DNA of 8,310 nucleotides from CBDUBH01 sp965365345 (GCA_965365345.1 CBDUBH010000119.1:1-8310), one strand, 5' to 3'; shown: positions 1-6,647, counted from the stretch's first letter. A program made the numbers and translations. The notes: generated by a model not told the origin, from the sequence alone.

Positions 1-308
1 CATCCGCCACTTCCGGTTGTCATTTGAACGAAATTCATATAAATAGTATCGATATCAGGACGCTCTTCCCTATCGATTTTAATATTTATGAATTTTTCGT
101 TCATCAAATTCGCAATATCTTCATTTTCAAAACTTTCTTTTTCCATAACATGGCACCAATGACATGCGCTGTAGCCAATGCTTACAAAAATCGGTTTATT
201 TTCGCTTCGGGCTTTTACAAAAGCTTCATCGCCCCATGGATACCAATCAACCGGATTATTTTTATGCTGTAGCAAATATGGAGAAGTTTCGAATTGAAGT
301 CGGTTCAT
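1..308 (-). CDS. DUF255/YyaL-type thioredoxin-domain protein (N-terminal part, cut by window edge)
   Basis: Reading leftward from ATG at 308, 102 codons are open to the edge. They match the conserved start of the DUF255 (YyaL, spermatogenesis-associated protein 20) family: TSPYLLQH at residues 8-15, NPVDWYPWG at 18-26, KPIFVSIGYSACHWCHVME at about 38-56, and DREERPD near 79-85, ending in TGSGG. The CHWC pair (Cys49, Cys52) is the thioredoxin-like active-site position, flanked by His50 and His53. Family members are usually near 670-700 aa, so roughly 85% of the gene, including the (alpha/alpha)6-barrel part, lies outside. No signal peptide is visible, so the protein is probably cytoplasmic. 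The biochemical role of the family is poorly defined; a redox or sugar-epimerase-like role has been suggested from its folds. The start fits the family N-terminus and has only a weak GGA in front (rc of 314-316). Identification is confident; function is not. Confidence 0.93.
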   Translation of the reverse strand, partial: MNRLQFETSPYLLQHKNNPVDWYPWGDEAFVKARSENKPIFVSIGYSACHWCHVMEKESFENEDIANLMNEKFINIKIDREERPDIDTIYMNFVQMTTGSGG

Positions 309-614
309 CTGAATTCCGTTTTGTTGTTATTTATAAAATCTAAAACAAATCAGTAACTAAATAAAGCTATTTTCTTATCAATAAATTTAAGATTGAATTT
401 TAGATTTTATTAAAAAAGAAGAGTTCAAATTGATATTTACTTTAAAATTTTATAAAATGGAAATTGAATTTTAAAAAGAAAGCAATGATTTACCGGGCGA
501 AAAACGAATTCTTGCTTTGATCAAATCTTAAAATTTAATTTTTGCAACCAAATTTCCGATAATAAAATAAGAAAATAAATAAATCCGTTTGGTTAATTAA
601 AATGGAGCGGCAAA
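309..614. other. AT-rich intergenic region between divergent genes
   Basis: This 306-bp gap separates a leftward DUF255 gene from the rightward 315-aa gene, so it should hold promoters for both. I see no tRNA, no sizeable open frame (only peptides of about 5-11 codons) and no GC-rich hairpin. The 11-mer ATTGAATTTTA occurs twice in direct orientation (392-402 and 463-473). A 9-bp A/T-only inverted repeat (441-449 with 467-475) is also present. Both are near what is expected in sequence of this composition. A possible -35/-10 pair is TTGCAA at 542-547 with TAAAAT at 563-568, but the 15-bp spacing is short, so I do not call a promoter. Confidence 0.6.
604..607 (+). promoter_or_regulatory. Shine-Dalgarno site of the 315-aa gene
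   Basis: GGAG lies 7 bases before the ATG at 615. It is one of the few good ribosome-binding sites in the window and supports that start. Confidence 0.6.
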
Positions 615-1562
615 ATGCAGAGTAAAAAGTACAGAAATCATCAGGAAATCATTTCAAAACTTGAAAAAGATTTGGCTGATCTTAAAATATTGGGCGAAAA
701 TTACGTTCGCTTGATGGGAAAAGATGATCCTTCTTTAGCTTTAAGAATTGATTCGTTAAAAAAACATTATGAATTATTAAAATCATACCAAGATAAGTAT
801 ATTCAACTTTTAACTTATTCAGATGTTCAGTTGAAAATTTTTAACTCCAACGGAAGATTGGAATTAGAAAAGAATGAACAACTTGCAGAAATTAAAGATA
901 AAAAGATCGTTGACAAAATTATCAGCAGAACATGGTCAGAATCAGATTATTGGGGAAGCGTATTTGTCAGTGTAAAAGATGATTATGTTGCTCCTAAAAA
1001 AGATGATAATAAAAAAGCAAAACCGGTTGCTGTTAGCAATCCCGGATTAAGCAATGAAGATGCCGCCGAAGCATATTTTGCAGCAGCTATTTACGATCCT
1101 AATTTTTCAAGCAATGACGAAAATCTTTATATTAAACGTAAAAAGAGCATTTCAAAAAGCAGCTTGAATTTACAAGAACATTACGACAGAAACGGAAGTT
1201 TGGATGATGTTCCTTCAAATATTTTAGATGATGATTCAAAAAGAATTTTGGAACTGGTTTTCAGAAATGGTTTAGATAAAACAAAAGAAATTTTGATGGA
1301 TGAAAGACAAAATCAAGTTGAAGTTGATGTTGCAGTTGAAGACGCTCCGGATAAAGGAAAAGGTTCCGATATTATCGAAATCAATTTAAATGATTTTGAA
1401 AAATTGGAAGTTTTAAGTGAATATGATCTTTTCGCTTTGAATTTGAACAAGAACATTAAAGTAACAATCATCAATATTGATTATGATAATCTTGAAGCAA
1501 CCGGTATAAACTATAGTAACAAAAATCAAAGTAAACAATATAAAATTGTTGTTACCGAATAA
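615..1562 (+). CDS. Hypothetical protein, 315 aa, coiled-coil N-terminus
   Basis: I do not recognise this protein. It begins with charged, heptad-like helix (about residues 8-65, rich in Leu/Ile at regular spacing), consistent with a coiled coil. A segment at 85-120 contains its two Trp residues (107 and 113). A Lys/Asp-rich low-complexity linker follows at about 121-140, then an Ala-rich helical stretch (149-160), an acidic middle part, and a C-terminal region (250-315) with alternating hydrophobic residues suggesting beta-strands. There is no signal peptide, membrane segment or cysteine, so it is probably cytoplasmic. It has its own ribosome-binding site, a long upstream gap and a strong terminator right after it, so it looks monocistronic. 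It could be a lineage-specific structural or regulatory protein. The reading frame itself is secure: long, uninterrupted, with normal codon use for the window. Confidence 0.85.
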   Translation: MQSKKYRNHQEIISKLEKDLADLKILGENYVRLMGKDDPSLALRIDSLKKHYELLKSYQDKYIQLLTYSDVQLKIFNSNGRLELEKNEQLAEIKDKKIVDKIISRTWSESDYWGSVFVSVKDDYVAPKKDDNKKAKPVAVSNPGLSNEDAAEAYFAAAIYDPNFSSNDENLYIKRKKSISKSSLNLQEHYDRNGSLDDVPSNILDDDSKRILELVFRNGLDKTKEILMDERQNQVEVDVAVEDAPDKGKGSDIIEINLNDFEKLEVLSEYDLFALNLNKNIKVTIINIDYDNLEATGINYSNKNQSKQYKIVVTE

Positions 1563-1580
1563 AACTTATTTGTGTAAATA

Positions 1581-1613
1581 AAAAAAGGCGGATTTTTCAA
1601 ATCCGCCTTTTTT
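1581..1613. terminator. Bidirectional intrinsic terminator
   Basis: A perfect 15-bp inverted repeat (1581-1595 with 1599-1613, loop TTC) has a GGCGGAT/ATCCGCC core flanked by A6 on the left and T6 on the right. It therefore reads as an intrinsic terminator on both strands. It lies 18 bp after the 315-aa gene and about 30 bp beyond the stop of the convergent thioredoxin gene, which suits a shared terminator. Confidence 0.92.
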
Positions 1614-1643
1614 GTTTTAAACTATTCCGGAATTTATAGAAAT

Positions 1644-2849
1644 CTAATTTTTAGAAACTTTAATTTTACCGTGAATTTCGTTTAATAATTCTTCAGTTTC
1701 TTGATAATCAGCACCGGAATCTTTTGCTAATTTAATTGCTTTTTCAGCAACAATTTTCGCTTCTTGCAATTTTCCGGTTTCAAATAAAATGTGAGCGTAA
1801 GTATCATTATTGAAATATTCATCTTTTAATTCGACTGATCTTTTTATCCATTTTTCAGCTTTCTGCAAAGCAGCTTCACCTTTTACACTTTCGTAAAAAG
1901 TCCATGCAACAGAATTCAAATGAATAGGATCATTCATTCCGTATTTTTCGGTGAATTCTTCAGCAACTTTTGCAAACTCGTTCCATTCTTTATTTCTTTT
2001 CAATCTGAACATTTCCGAAGAAAGAATAATTTTTTCTGAAGTTGCAATATCTGAAGATTTCAATTCGGAGATCATTACATTATATTTTTCAAAGTTTTTT
2101 CTTCTAATTAAATTGTTTAAACCATCGGCATAAACTGAAGATATTTTATCATCGACAGTATCTTTGGAAAATTTTTCGTAAAAATCATTTCTGTTGGCTA
2201 TCAAATATTTAAAAGTTTTGGAAGCAGGATCGGTCAAAAAATTCTTGATCAAATTCCAATTTGCGTTTTCAGTCAAATCTTTTTCATTTACTTGAGAAAA
2301 ATATTTTGATAATTCGACATCGTAATTCATACAGGCATTTTGCAACATCGAAACATAATTAAAAACAAATTCAGGATTTGAGTTTTCCGTTTCGTATTTT
2401 TTTGCAAATGATGCAAGTTGTTTTTGAGGATTCAAAGCATCTTCACCGTTAGCTATAAAAATTTCGGGTTCAACCGAGCCGCAGGTTCTGTGAACAATTT
2501 CACCGTTTTTATTTATGTAAAGTAAAGTCGGGTAAGCCTGAACTCCGTATTTTTTTGCAAGTTCAATTCCCTCGCCTTTTTCCATATCAATTTTTGCATT
2601 AACAAAATTCTTGTTGTAAAAAGCGGCTACAGTATCATTAGTAAAAACATTTTTTGCCATCCATTTGCAAGGTCCGCACCAGGAAGCAAAAGCATCAAGA
2701 AAAATAATTTTATCTTCATCTTTAGCTTTTTGCAAAATTTCCTGCCAAGATGATTTTTCAAATTCGATTCCTTTTTCCGGGGATTCCTGTGCAATTAAGT
2801 TAACCGAAAATATTAGTAAAATTGCAGCTAAAAGATTTTTTGAAAACAT
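1644..2849 (-). CDS. Exported thioredoxin-family protein with long helical C-terminal region
   Basis: From the ATG at 2849 the product is 401 aa. Residues 1-21 form a Sec signal peptide (Lys4, hydrophobic core LLAAILLIF, likely cleavage near LIA-Q or AQ-E). The thioredoxin domain spans about 30-130, with WCGPCK at 57-62 (Cys58, Cys61) and the cis-proline in YPT (Pro107). A further Cys sits at 123. Residues about 150-401 are helical, and the end (about 335-395) has TPR-like helix pairs. It should act in the periplasm as a thiol reductase or oxidoreductase, with the C-terminal part perhaps binding partners. The frame is open 44 codons further upstream, but that extension would bury the signal peptide and cross into the divergent fluC gene, and AGGA (rc of 2856-2859) sits 6-7 bases before the chosen ATG. 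It ends convergently at the shared terminator. Fold and export are confident; the substrate is unknown. Confidence 0.9.
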   Translation of the reverse strand: MFSKNLLAAILLIFSVNLIAQESPEKGIEFEKSSWQEILQKAKDEDKIIFLDAFASWCGPCKWMAKNVFTNDTVAAFYNKNFVNAKIDMEKGEGIELAKKYGVQAYPTLLYINKNGEIVHRTCGSVEPEIFIANGEDALNPQKQLASFAKKYETENSNPEFVFNYVSMLQNACMNYDVELSKYFSQVNEKDLTENANWNLIKNFLTDPASKTFKYLIANRNDFYEKFSKDTVDDKISSVYADGLNNLIRRKNFEKYNVMISELKSSDIATSEKIILSSEMFRLKRNKEWNEFAKVAEEFTEKYGMNDPIHLNSVAWTFYESVKGEAALQKAEKWIKRSVELKDEYFNNDTYAHILFETGKLQEAKIVAEKAIKLAKDSGADYQETEELLNEIHGKIKVSKN

Positions 2850-2855
2850 AAAATT

Positions 2856-2859
2856 TCCT
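2856..2859 (-). promoter_or_regulatory. Shine-Dalgarno site deciding the thioredoxin start
   Basis: On the minus strand AGGA precedes the ATG at 2849 by about 6 bases. It favours this start over the upstream in-frame Met codons, in agreement with the signal peptide that begins here. Confidence 0.6.
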
Positions 2860-2910
2860 ATTTTAATTTTTGTAAATTTAAACATCATTTTTATAACAAA
2901 AAAGAATAAA

Positions 2911-3282
2911 ATGAAATATTTTTTGGTTGGCTTGGGCGCAGCTTTTGGCGGCACGTTCAGATTTTGGCTTTCAAATTTCATTTATAAATTTTTACCCGCT
3001 GTTTTTCCCTACGGAACTTTAGGCGTAAATATTTTAGGTAGTTTCATTTTGGGAATTATTATTTTTTATTTTGATGATAGAAATTTACTTTCACCAAACA
3101 TCAAACTTTTTCTTACAATAGGATTTTGTGGCGGATTTACAACTTTTTCAACTTTTTCTTTTGAAACTTTTAAGTTGATGCAGGATTCTGAATTTTTATT
3201 TGCCGCTTTAAATATTTTTCTTAATTTAATTTTATGTATAGGTTCAATAGTTGCGGCATATTTTATTTCAAAATTAATTTAG
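2911..3282 (+). CDS. crcB: Fluoride channel FluC/CrcB
   Basis: The 123-aa product has the normal length for the FluC (CrcB) family, which assembles as an antiparallel dimer in the inner membrane and lets fluoride leak out of the cell. Family marks are all present: GGTFRF near residues 13-18, GTLGVNILGSF at 35-45 with the conserved TM2 Asn40, and GFCGGFTTFSTFSFE at 71-85, holding the Phe pair (79, 82) and the Gly/Thr/Ser region around the central sodium. Four hydrophobic segments are visible (about 2-22, 33-54, 65-88, 97-121). The frame is open upstream to 2665, but only as antisense of the thioredoxin gene. The Met at 2911 begins the family-typical N-terminus. No good Shine-Dalgarno is seen, only AAGA. 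It is divergent from the thioredoxin gene (61-bp gap) and leads a three-gene cluster. Confidence 0.95.
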   Translation: MKYFLVGLGAAFGGTFRFWLSNFIYKFLPAVFPYGTLGVNILGSFILGIIIFYFDDRNLLSPNIKLFLTIGFCGGFTTFSTFSFETFKLMQDSEFLFAALNIFLNLILCIGSIVAAYFISKLI

Positions 3283-3289
3283 ATCAATA

Positions 3290-3625
3290 ATGACTAATGA
3301 AAAATTAAAACTGCTTAGAATTTTTCTTGGCGAAAGCGATAAAATAGGACATACTCCCGCTTACGAAAAAATTGTTCTTGAAGCAAAGGAAAATAATATT
3401 GCCGGCGCAACGGTTTTAAAAGGAATTATGGGATTCGGCAAAAACAGTTTTATACATACATCAAAATTACTAAGACTTTCCGAAGATCTGCCTATCGTAA
3501 TTGAAATAATTGATGATGAAAATAAGATCAGAGGATTTATTGAAAGGCTGAATGAAATTTTAAAAGATCAGAAATTCGGCGGAATTATTACTCTTGAAAA
3601 TATTGAAATTTTGAAATTATCTTAA
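3290..3625 (+). CDS. DUF190 PII-like protein
   Basis: This 111-aa protein has the usual DUF190 length and pattern: LLRIFLGESDK at 8-18, the AYEKIVLEAKE helix at 24-34, then AGATVLKGIMGFGKNSFIHT (38-57) with conserved glycines and His56, and a strand PIVIEIID at 68-75. Structures of the family show a PII-like ferredoxin fold, so it is expected to be a small cytoplasmic ligand-sensing oligomer, though the ligand is not established. DUF190 genes are often found beside crcB, as here: only 7 bp separate it from the fluC stop and another 7 bp from the next gene, implying one transcript and a likely link to fluoride export. Ribosome-binding sequence is poor, and translational coupling with fluC is plausible. 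Family call is confident; the regulatory role is inferred from fold and context. Confidence 0.9.
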   Translation: MTNEKLKLLRIFLGESDKIGHTPAYEKIVLEAKENNIAGATVLKGIMGFGKNSFIHTSKLLRLSEDLPIVIEIIDDENKIRGFIERLNEILKDQKFGGIITLENIEILKLS

Positions 3626-3632
3626 AATTCAG

Positions 3633-4430
3633 ATGAAGCATTTTTTTATCATTTTTGTTGTATTTTTTTCAATCAATTCAAAATCACTTTCGCAACTAGA
3701 TACAACCGCAAATAGAATTTATTATTCCGCGTTTTACGATGATGGAAAAGAATTATTAGCTGCTCCTTTAAAATGGAACGGATACGACTGGCTGAAATTC
3801 GGCGGAACCGCTGCAGGAACATATTTATTTTATTCTTTGACCGATGATCAAATTCATGAATATTTTTCGCAAAGGATGCACCTTAAAGATAAATTATTTT
3901 ATAAAGTTAGTAAAATGTACGGCGAGCCTTTATTTACGGGCTTGGTTTCAGGCGGATTAACTCTTTACGCATATTATAATAAAGATAACGAAGCCGCAAG
4001 AATTGCTTTTGAAGTTGTTGAATCTTTGATTTATTCTATTTCGATAAATATTGCTGTAAAAACTGTTGCAGGAAGATTCAGACCATACAGAGATGAAGGA
4101 AATAACAAATTCAAATTATTTAATATACGATACGGAACAACTTCATTTCCATCAGGACATTCCACTACAGCATTTTCACTTTCAACGGTTTTGGCTGCTC
4201 ATACCGAAAATTATTTTTACAAAATTTTACTTTTTACTCCCGCTTTTTTTACCGCCGCGCAAAGAATGGTGCAGGATCAACACTGGTCATCAGATGTTTT
4301 TGCAGGTGCTGCTATTGGTTATTTTGTGGGAAATTTTCTTGTAAACCGTCATGAAAAAATGAATTACTTCCCTTTTATTTTAGTAAGTGACGGTGAAAAT
4401 TTTAATGTAATTTATACATATCAGTTTTAA
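3633..4430 (+). CDS. Secreted/envelope PAP2-family phosphatase
   Basis: The 265-aa product carries the full phosphatidic-acid-phosphatase (PAP2) triad. Motif 1 is K143-x6-R150-P151 (KTVAGRFRP), motif 2 is PSGH at 173-176 with catalytic His176, and motif 3 is R211-x5-H217-x3-D221 (nucleophile His217). Residues 1-20 form a signal peptide or anchor (MKHFFIIFVVFFSINSKSLS). The central part has several moderately hydrophobic helices (about 53-70, 98-116, 128-146, 178-210, 221-236). Members remove phosphate from lipid phosphates such as undecaprenyl pyrophosphate or phosphatidic acid, or from small soluble phosphates in the periplasm; the sequence does not tell which. It follows the DUF190 gene by 7 bp and so probably belongs to the fluC transcript. 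No Shine-Dalgarno is evident. All catalytic residues are intact, so activity is likely. Confidence 0.93.
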   Translation: MKHFFIIFVVFFSINSKSLSQLDTTANRIYYSAFYDDGKELLAAPLKWNGYDWLKFGGTAAGTYLFYSLTDDQIHEYFSQRMHLKDKLFYKVSKMYGEPLFTGLVSGGLTLYAYYNKDNEAARIAFEVVESLIYSISINIAVKTVAGRFRPYRDEGNNKFKLFNIRYGTTSFPSGHSTTAFSLSTVLAAHTENYFYKILLFTPAFFTAAQRMVQDQHWSSDVFAGAAIGYFVGNFLVNRHEKMNYFPFILVSDGENFNVIYTYQF

Positions 4431-4464
4431 AATTTCTTTGCTTAAAATCTTTTTTTTAATTTGA

Positions 4465-4496
4465 CTTGAATTTTTTCACCTTCTTATTTATTTTTG
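4465..4496 (+). promoter_or_regulatory. Predicted tetR promoter, Bacteroidota-type
   Basis: CTTG at 4465-4468 is followed after 20 bp by TATTTTTG at 4489-4496, an exact match to the Bacteroidota -7 consensus TAnnTTTG with normal spacing from the -33 TTG. A TTGACT at 4461-4466 would give a similar position under a standard sigma-70 reading. The -7 box overlaps the left arm of the palindrome at 4491-4512, so a bound repressor would block it. Transcription start would fall near 4503. Confidence 0.5.
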
Positions 4497-4512
4497 AATA
4501 CTGATTCAAAAA
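4491..4512. promoter_or_regulatory. Putative TetR operator 1 (tetR upstream)
   Basis: A perfect inverted repeat has 9-bp arms TTTTTGAAT and ATTCAAAAA around ACTG. Its core TTGAATACTGATTCAA recurs with one change before the export operon. Location over the tetR -7 box and 15 bp ahead of the tetR start fits negative autoregulation. Binding by the adjacent TetR protein is inferred. Confidence 0.75.
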
Positions 4513-4527
4513 AGGGAAATATTCATT

Positions 4528-5118
4528 ATGAGATTAAAAGAAGGAAATAAGGAAATTGATATTTTGAATGCCGCAATTGCGGTTTTTGCCGAAAGTGGTT
4601 TTCACAATGCAAAGATCGCAAAGATCGCCGAAACAGCTAATGTTGCTGCCGGAAGCGTTTATGTTTATTTCAAAAACAAAGAAGATCTATTGCTAAAGAT
4701 CTTTGATCAACTTTGGGAAAAACTATACAACGAACTTTATGCAATGGTTGAAAGAAAAGAATTAAGTCCGGTTGATAAATTTGATTTTATGATCGATGTA
4801 CTTTTTGATAATCTTACTTCAAACGCGGCATTATCAGCTGTTTTTGTTAATGAACAAAATCAGGCAATTCAAAGAAATCCAGAAAGATTTACTCCCAATT
4901 ACGAAAAATTTATGCAGCTTGGCGAAAAGATCGTAAGAGAAGGAATAAAATCAAATCACTTCAATTCTAAATATGATGTTAAAGTTTTGCGAGCCTTTAT
5001 TTTCGGGGGCTTGCGTCACCTGCTTCATATTTGGGCCGGAAATACCGATAGTTCTCTTTCGCTTAATAAAATACGTAAAAACGTGAAAGATCTTGTAAAA
5101 AATGGTTTAATGAAATAA
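4528..5118 (+). CDS. TetR/AcrR-family transcriptional regulator
   Basis: This is a 196-aa one-component regulator of normal TetR length. The N-terminal DNA-binding domain (about 8-54) includes AIAVFAESGFHNAKIAKIAE and the recognition helix region VAAGSVYVYFKNKEDLL (39-55), a textbook TetR signature. The C-terminal ligand and dimer domain (60-196) has the IFGGLRHLLHIW helix seen in FadR/YsiA-like members. That resemblance hints at a fatty acyl or other lipophilic ligand, but this is only an impression. The gene precedes a TolC-HlyD-ABC-2 operon in the same direction. Two near-identical palindromes lie before it and before the operon, so it most likely represses both itself and the exporter until a ligand binds. 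A weak GGG (4514-4516) sits 11 bases before the ATG; the palindrome lies just upstream, which supports this start. Confidence 0.92.
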   Translation: MRLKEGNKEIDILNAAIAVFAESGFHNAKIAKIAETANVAAGSVYVYFKNKEDLLLKIFDQLWEKLYNELYAMVERKELSPVDKFDFMIDVLFDNLTSNAALSAVFVNEQNQAIQRNPERFTPNYEKFMQLGEKIVREGIKSNHFNSKYDVKVLRAFIFGGLRHLLHIWAGNTDSSLSLNKIRKNVKDLVKNGLMK

Positions 5119-5129
5119 ACCTACCAAAA

Positions 5130-5151
5130 ATAAAAAAACAATTTTTTTTAT
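5130..5151. other. A/T-only hairpin between tetR and the export operon
   Basis: ATAAAAAAA at 5130-5138 pairs perfectly with TTTTTTTAT at 5143-5151 around a 4-base loop. It lies 12 bp after the tetR stop and just ahead of operator 2. It could be a weak terminator for tetR or a bent A-tract upstream promoter element. With no G or C in the stem it may also be chance in this composition. Confidence 0.3.
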
Positions 5152-5158
5152 CCTTTTT

Positions 5159-5174
5159 TTGAATAATGATTCAA
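5159..5174. promoter_or_regulatory. Putative TetR operator 2 (export operon)
   Basis: TTGAATAATGATTCAA has 6-bp arms around AATG and differs from operator 1 by one central base. With the flanking T tract the shared stretch is 19 bases (5156-5174 against 4491-4509) with one mismatch. It sits directly before the TolC-like gene, where repressor binding would block its transcription. No clear -7 box could be assigned here; the T-run ending in TTTG at 5154-5161 is only a partial match. Confidence 0.75.
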
Positions 5175-5189
5175 TATTCAATAATAAAT

Positions 5190-6647
5190 ATGTACAAAAA
5201 CTTTTTAAATATAATTTTTATTCCTTTAATTTTTTCAACGGTTTTATTTCCTCAGGAAATTAATTTGGAGCAGGCAATTTCAATTGCTTTAAATAAAAAC
5301 GATAAAGTCTTGCAATACCGTGAAAAACTTGAGCAAAAAAAATATCAGGAAATGGAAGCTTGGGGAAATTTTCTTCCGCAAGTTGATATTCAGGCTAGTT
5401 ATAATCATTTAAATGACCCGATGCAAATTGATCTGAATCCTATCCGCGATGTTATTTTAAATATTCAGGCAAAAAATCAAACAGAGCTTACAAATATTTA
5501 CGGATTACTTCAAGGAAAGGCTCCTTTATCTGATGTTGAAAGATCCGCAGTATTTCAGCAAAGTTATGGAGCGCTTAATAATGCTATTCCCTCATTTAAA
5601 GAAACTTTTAAAGAGCAGGATTACAGGACTGCTACCGTAATTGGAGTTCAACCTTTATTTACAGGGGGGAAACTTTACGCTGCAAAAAAATATGCAAGTG
5701 ATGAAAAAATTTCCGCTAAGATAGAACTTAAAAAAACCGAAAATGAAATTATTCAGGAAACAGTAAATTCCTATTTAACAATTGTAGTCTTACAAAATGT
5801 CGTTAAAACAAGGAAGAATGTTCTTTCAGGAGTTAAAAAACATCGCGATGATGCAGAAAAACTTTTTAAACAAGGAATAATTGCAAATTATCACCTATTG
5901 CGCGCTGATGTTGCTTTAGCAGAAGCTGAAAAAAATTTATTTGATGACAGCAATAAACTTGATCTTGCAAAAACTGCTTTTGTTCATTTGATAGGTGTAG
6001 ATTTCAATTCCCAAATTTCTATCAGCGATACTCTAACTTTTAATGATATTCCGGATTCTATTGAATTTTATCTGAATTCAGCTTTACAAAATCAACCTTT
6101 ATTAAAATTGATCGAAAAGAAAAAAGATGCCGTTTCGGATAAATTTATTGCCGAGCGTGCAAATTTTCTTCCACAAATTGCAGCATTCGGAAAATATGAA
6201 ATACTGCCTGAATATTTATCGTCACTGGAACCGCGCTGGGCTGTAGGCATTCAAATGAAATTGAATTTGTTTAACGGATTTAGAGACTACTCAAAACTTC
6301 AAAACTCGAAGCATTTAAAACGCGAAGTAAATTTCATTGAAGCCGATGCTAAAAGAAAAATTGATCTTTGGGTAAAAAAAGCTTTTAAAGATTTTAACAA
6401 TTCAAAGATCAAATATTTAAAGCAGCAAAACACAATAAAATTGGCTGAAGAAAATTTACGAATGAATACAAAAAGATTTCAATCCGGAATGGGAACTTCA
6501 CTTGAAGTGGTTGATGCACAACTTTTATACGAAAAAAATAAAATAGAAAGTCTTACTGCACTTTACGAGTATTACAGATCTTTAAACGATCTTTTAACCG
6601 CTTCGGGAAATCCTAAAGAAATTTTAAAAGTTTGGAATGAGGAATGA
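5190..6647 (+). CDS. TolC-family outer membrane efflux protein
   Basis: From the ATG at 5190 the product is 485 aa, normal for the OEP/TolC family. Residues 1-22 are a signal peptide (MYKNFLNIIFIPLIFSTVLF, cut near FPQ-E). The two homologous halves are plain: GNFLPQVDIQASY (59-71) with LFTGGKLYAAKKYA (156-169), and ANFLPQIAAFGKY (324-336) with LFNGFRDYSKLQNSK (360-374). Each is followed by long coiled-coil helices. It would form the trimeric outer-membrane channel and periplasmic tunnel for the adaptor and permease encoded next. An in-frame ATG at 5166 adds 8 residues (MIQYSIIN) ahead of the signal peptide, but it lies inside the palindromic operator and probably at or before the transcription start, so 5190 is preferred. 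No Shine-Dalgarno is seen for either. Only 5 bp separate it from the adaptor gene. Family call is firm; the exported compound is unknown. Confidence 0.93.
   Translation: MYKNFLNIIFIPLIFSTVLFPQEINLEQAISIALNKNDKVLQYREKLEQKKYQEMEAWGNFLPQVDIQASYNHLNDPMQIDLNPIRDVILNIQAKNQTELTNIYGLLQGKAPLSDVERSAVFQQSYGALNNAIPSFKETFKEQDYRTATVIGVQPLFTGGKLYAAKKYASDEKISAKIELKKTENEIIQETVNSYLTIVVLQNVVKTRKNVLSGVKKHRDDAEKLFKQGIIANYHLLRADVALAEAEKNLFDDSNKLDLAKTAFVHLIGVDFNSQISISDTLTFNDIPDSIEFYLNSALQNQPLLKLIEKKKDAVSDKFIAERANFLPQIAAFGKYEILPEYLSSLEPRWAVGIQMKLNLFNGFRDYSKLQNSKHLKREVNFIEADAKRKIDLWVKKAFKDFNNSKIKYLKQQNTIKLAEENLRMNTKRFQSGMGTSLEVVDAQLLYEKNKIESLTALYEYYRSLNDLLTASGNPKEILKVWNEE
6639..6643 (+). promoter_or_regulatory. Shine-Dalgarno site of the HlyD-type gene
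   Basis: GAGGA lies within the last codons of the TolC-like gene, 9 bases before the ATG at 6653. It indicates coordinated translation of the two exporter components. Confidence 0.6.

Noticed and set aside
24..272. Plus-strand open frame of 82 codons
   Set aside because: It is antisense to the clear DUF255 coding sequence and has no family resemblance.
441..475. 9-bp A/T inverted repeat in the long intergenic gap
   Set aside because: Made only of A and T with a 17-base spacer; expected by chance at this composition.
1951..2133. Plus-strand open frame of 60 codons
   Set aside because: It is antisense to the thioredoxin-family gene; no ribosome-binding site or protein motif.
2850..2910. Possible fluoride (crcB) riboswitch upstream of fluC
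   Set aside because: The gap is only 61 bp, almost entirely A/T, and lacks the conserved GG-GAUGG and UUCGCC-type elements and any terminator stem.
2665..2910. N-terminal extension of fluC
   Set aside because: It runs antisense through the thioredoxin signal peptide and active site; the FluC family starts at the Met at 2911.
4066..4344. Plus-strand open frame of 92 codons
   Set aside because: It is an out-of-frame shadow inside the PAP2 gene, whose catalytic motifs are all intact in the main frame.
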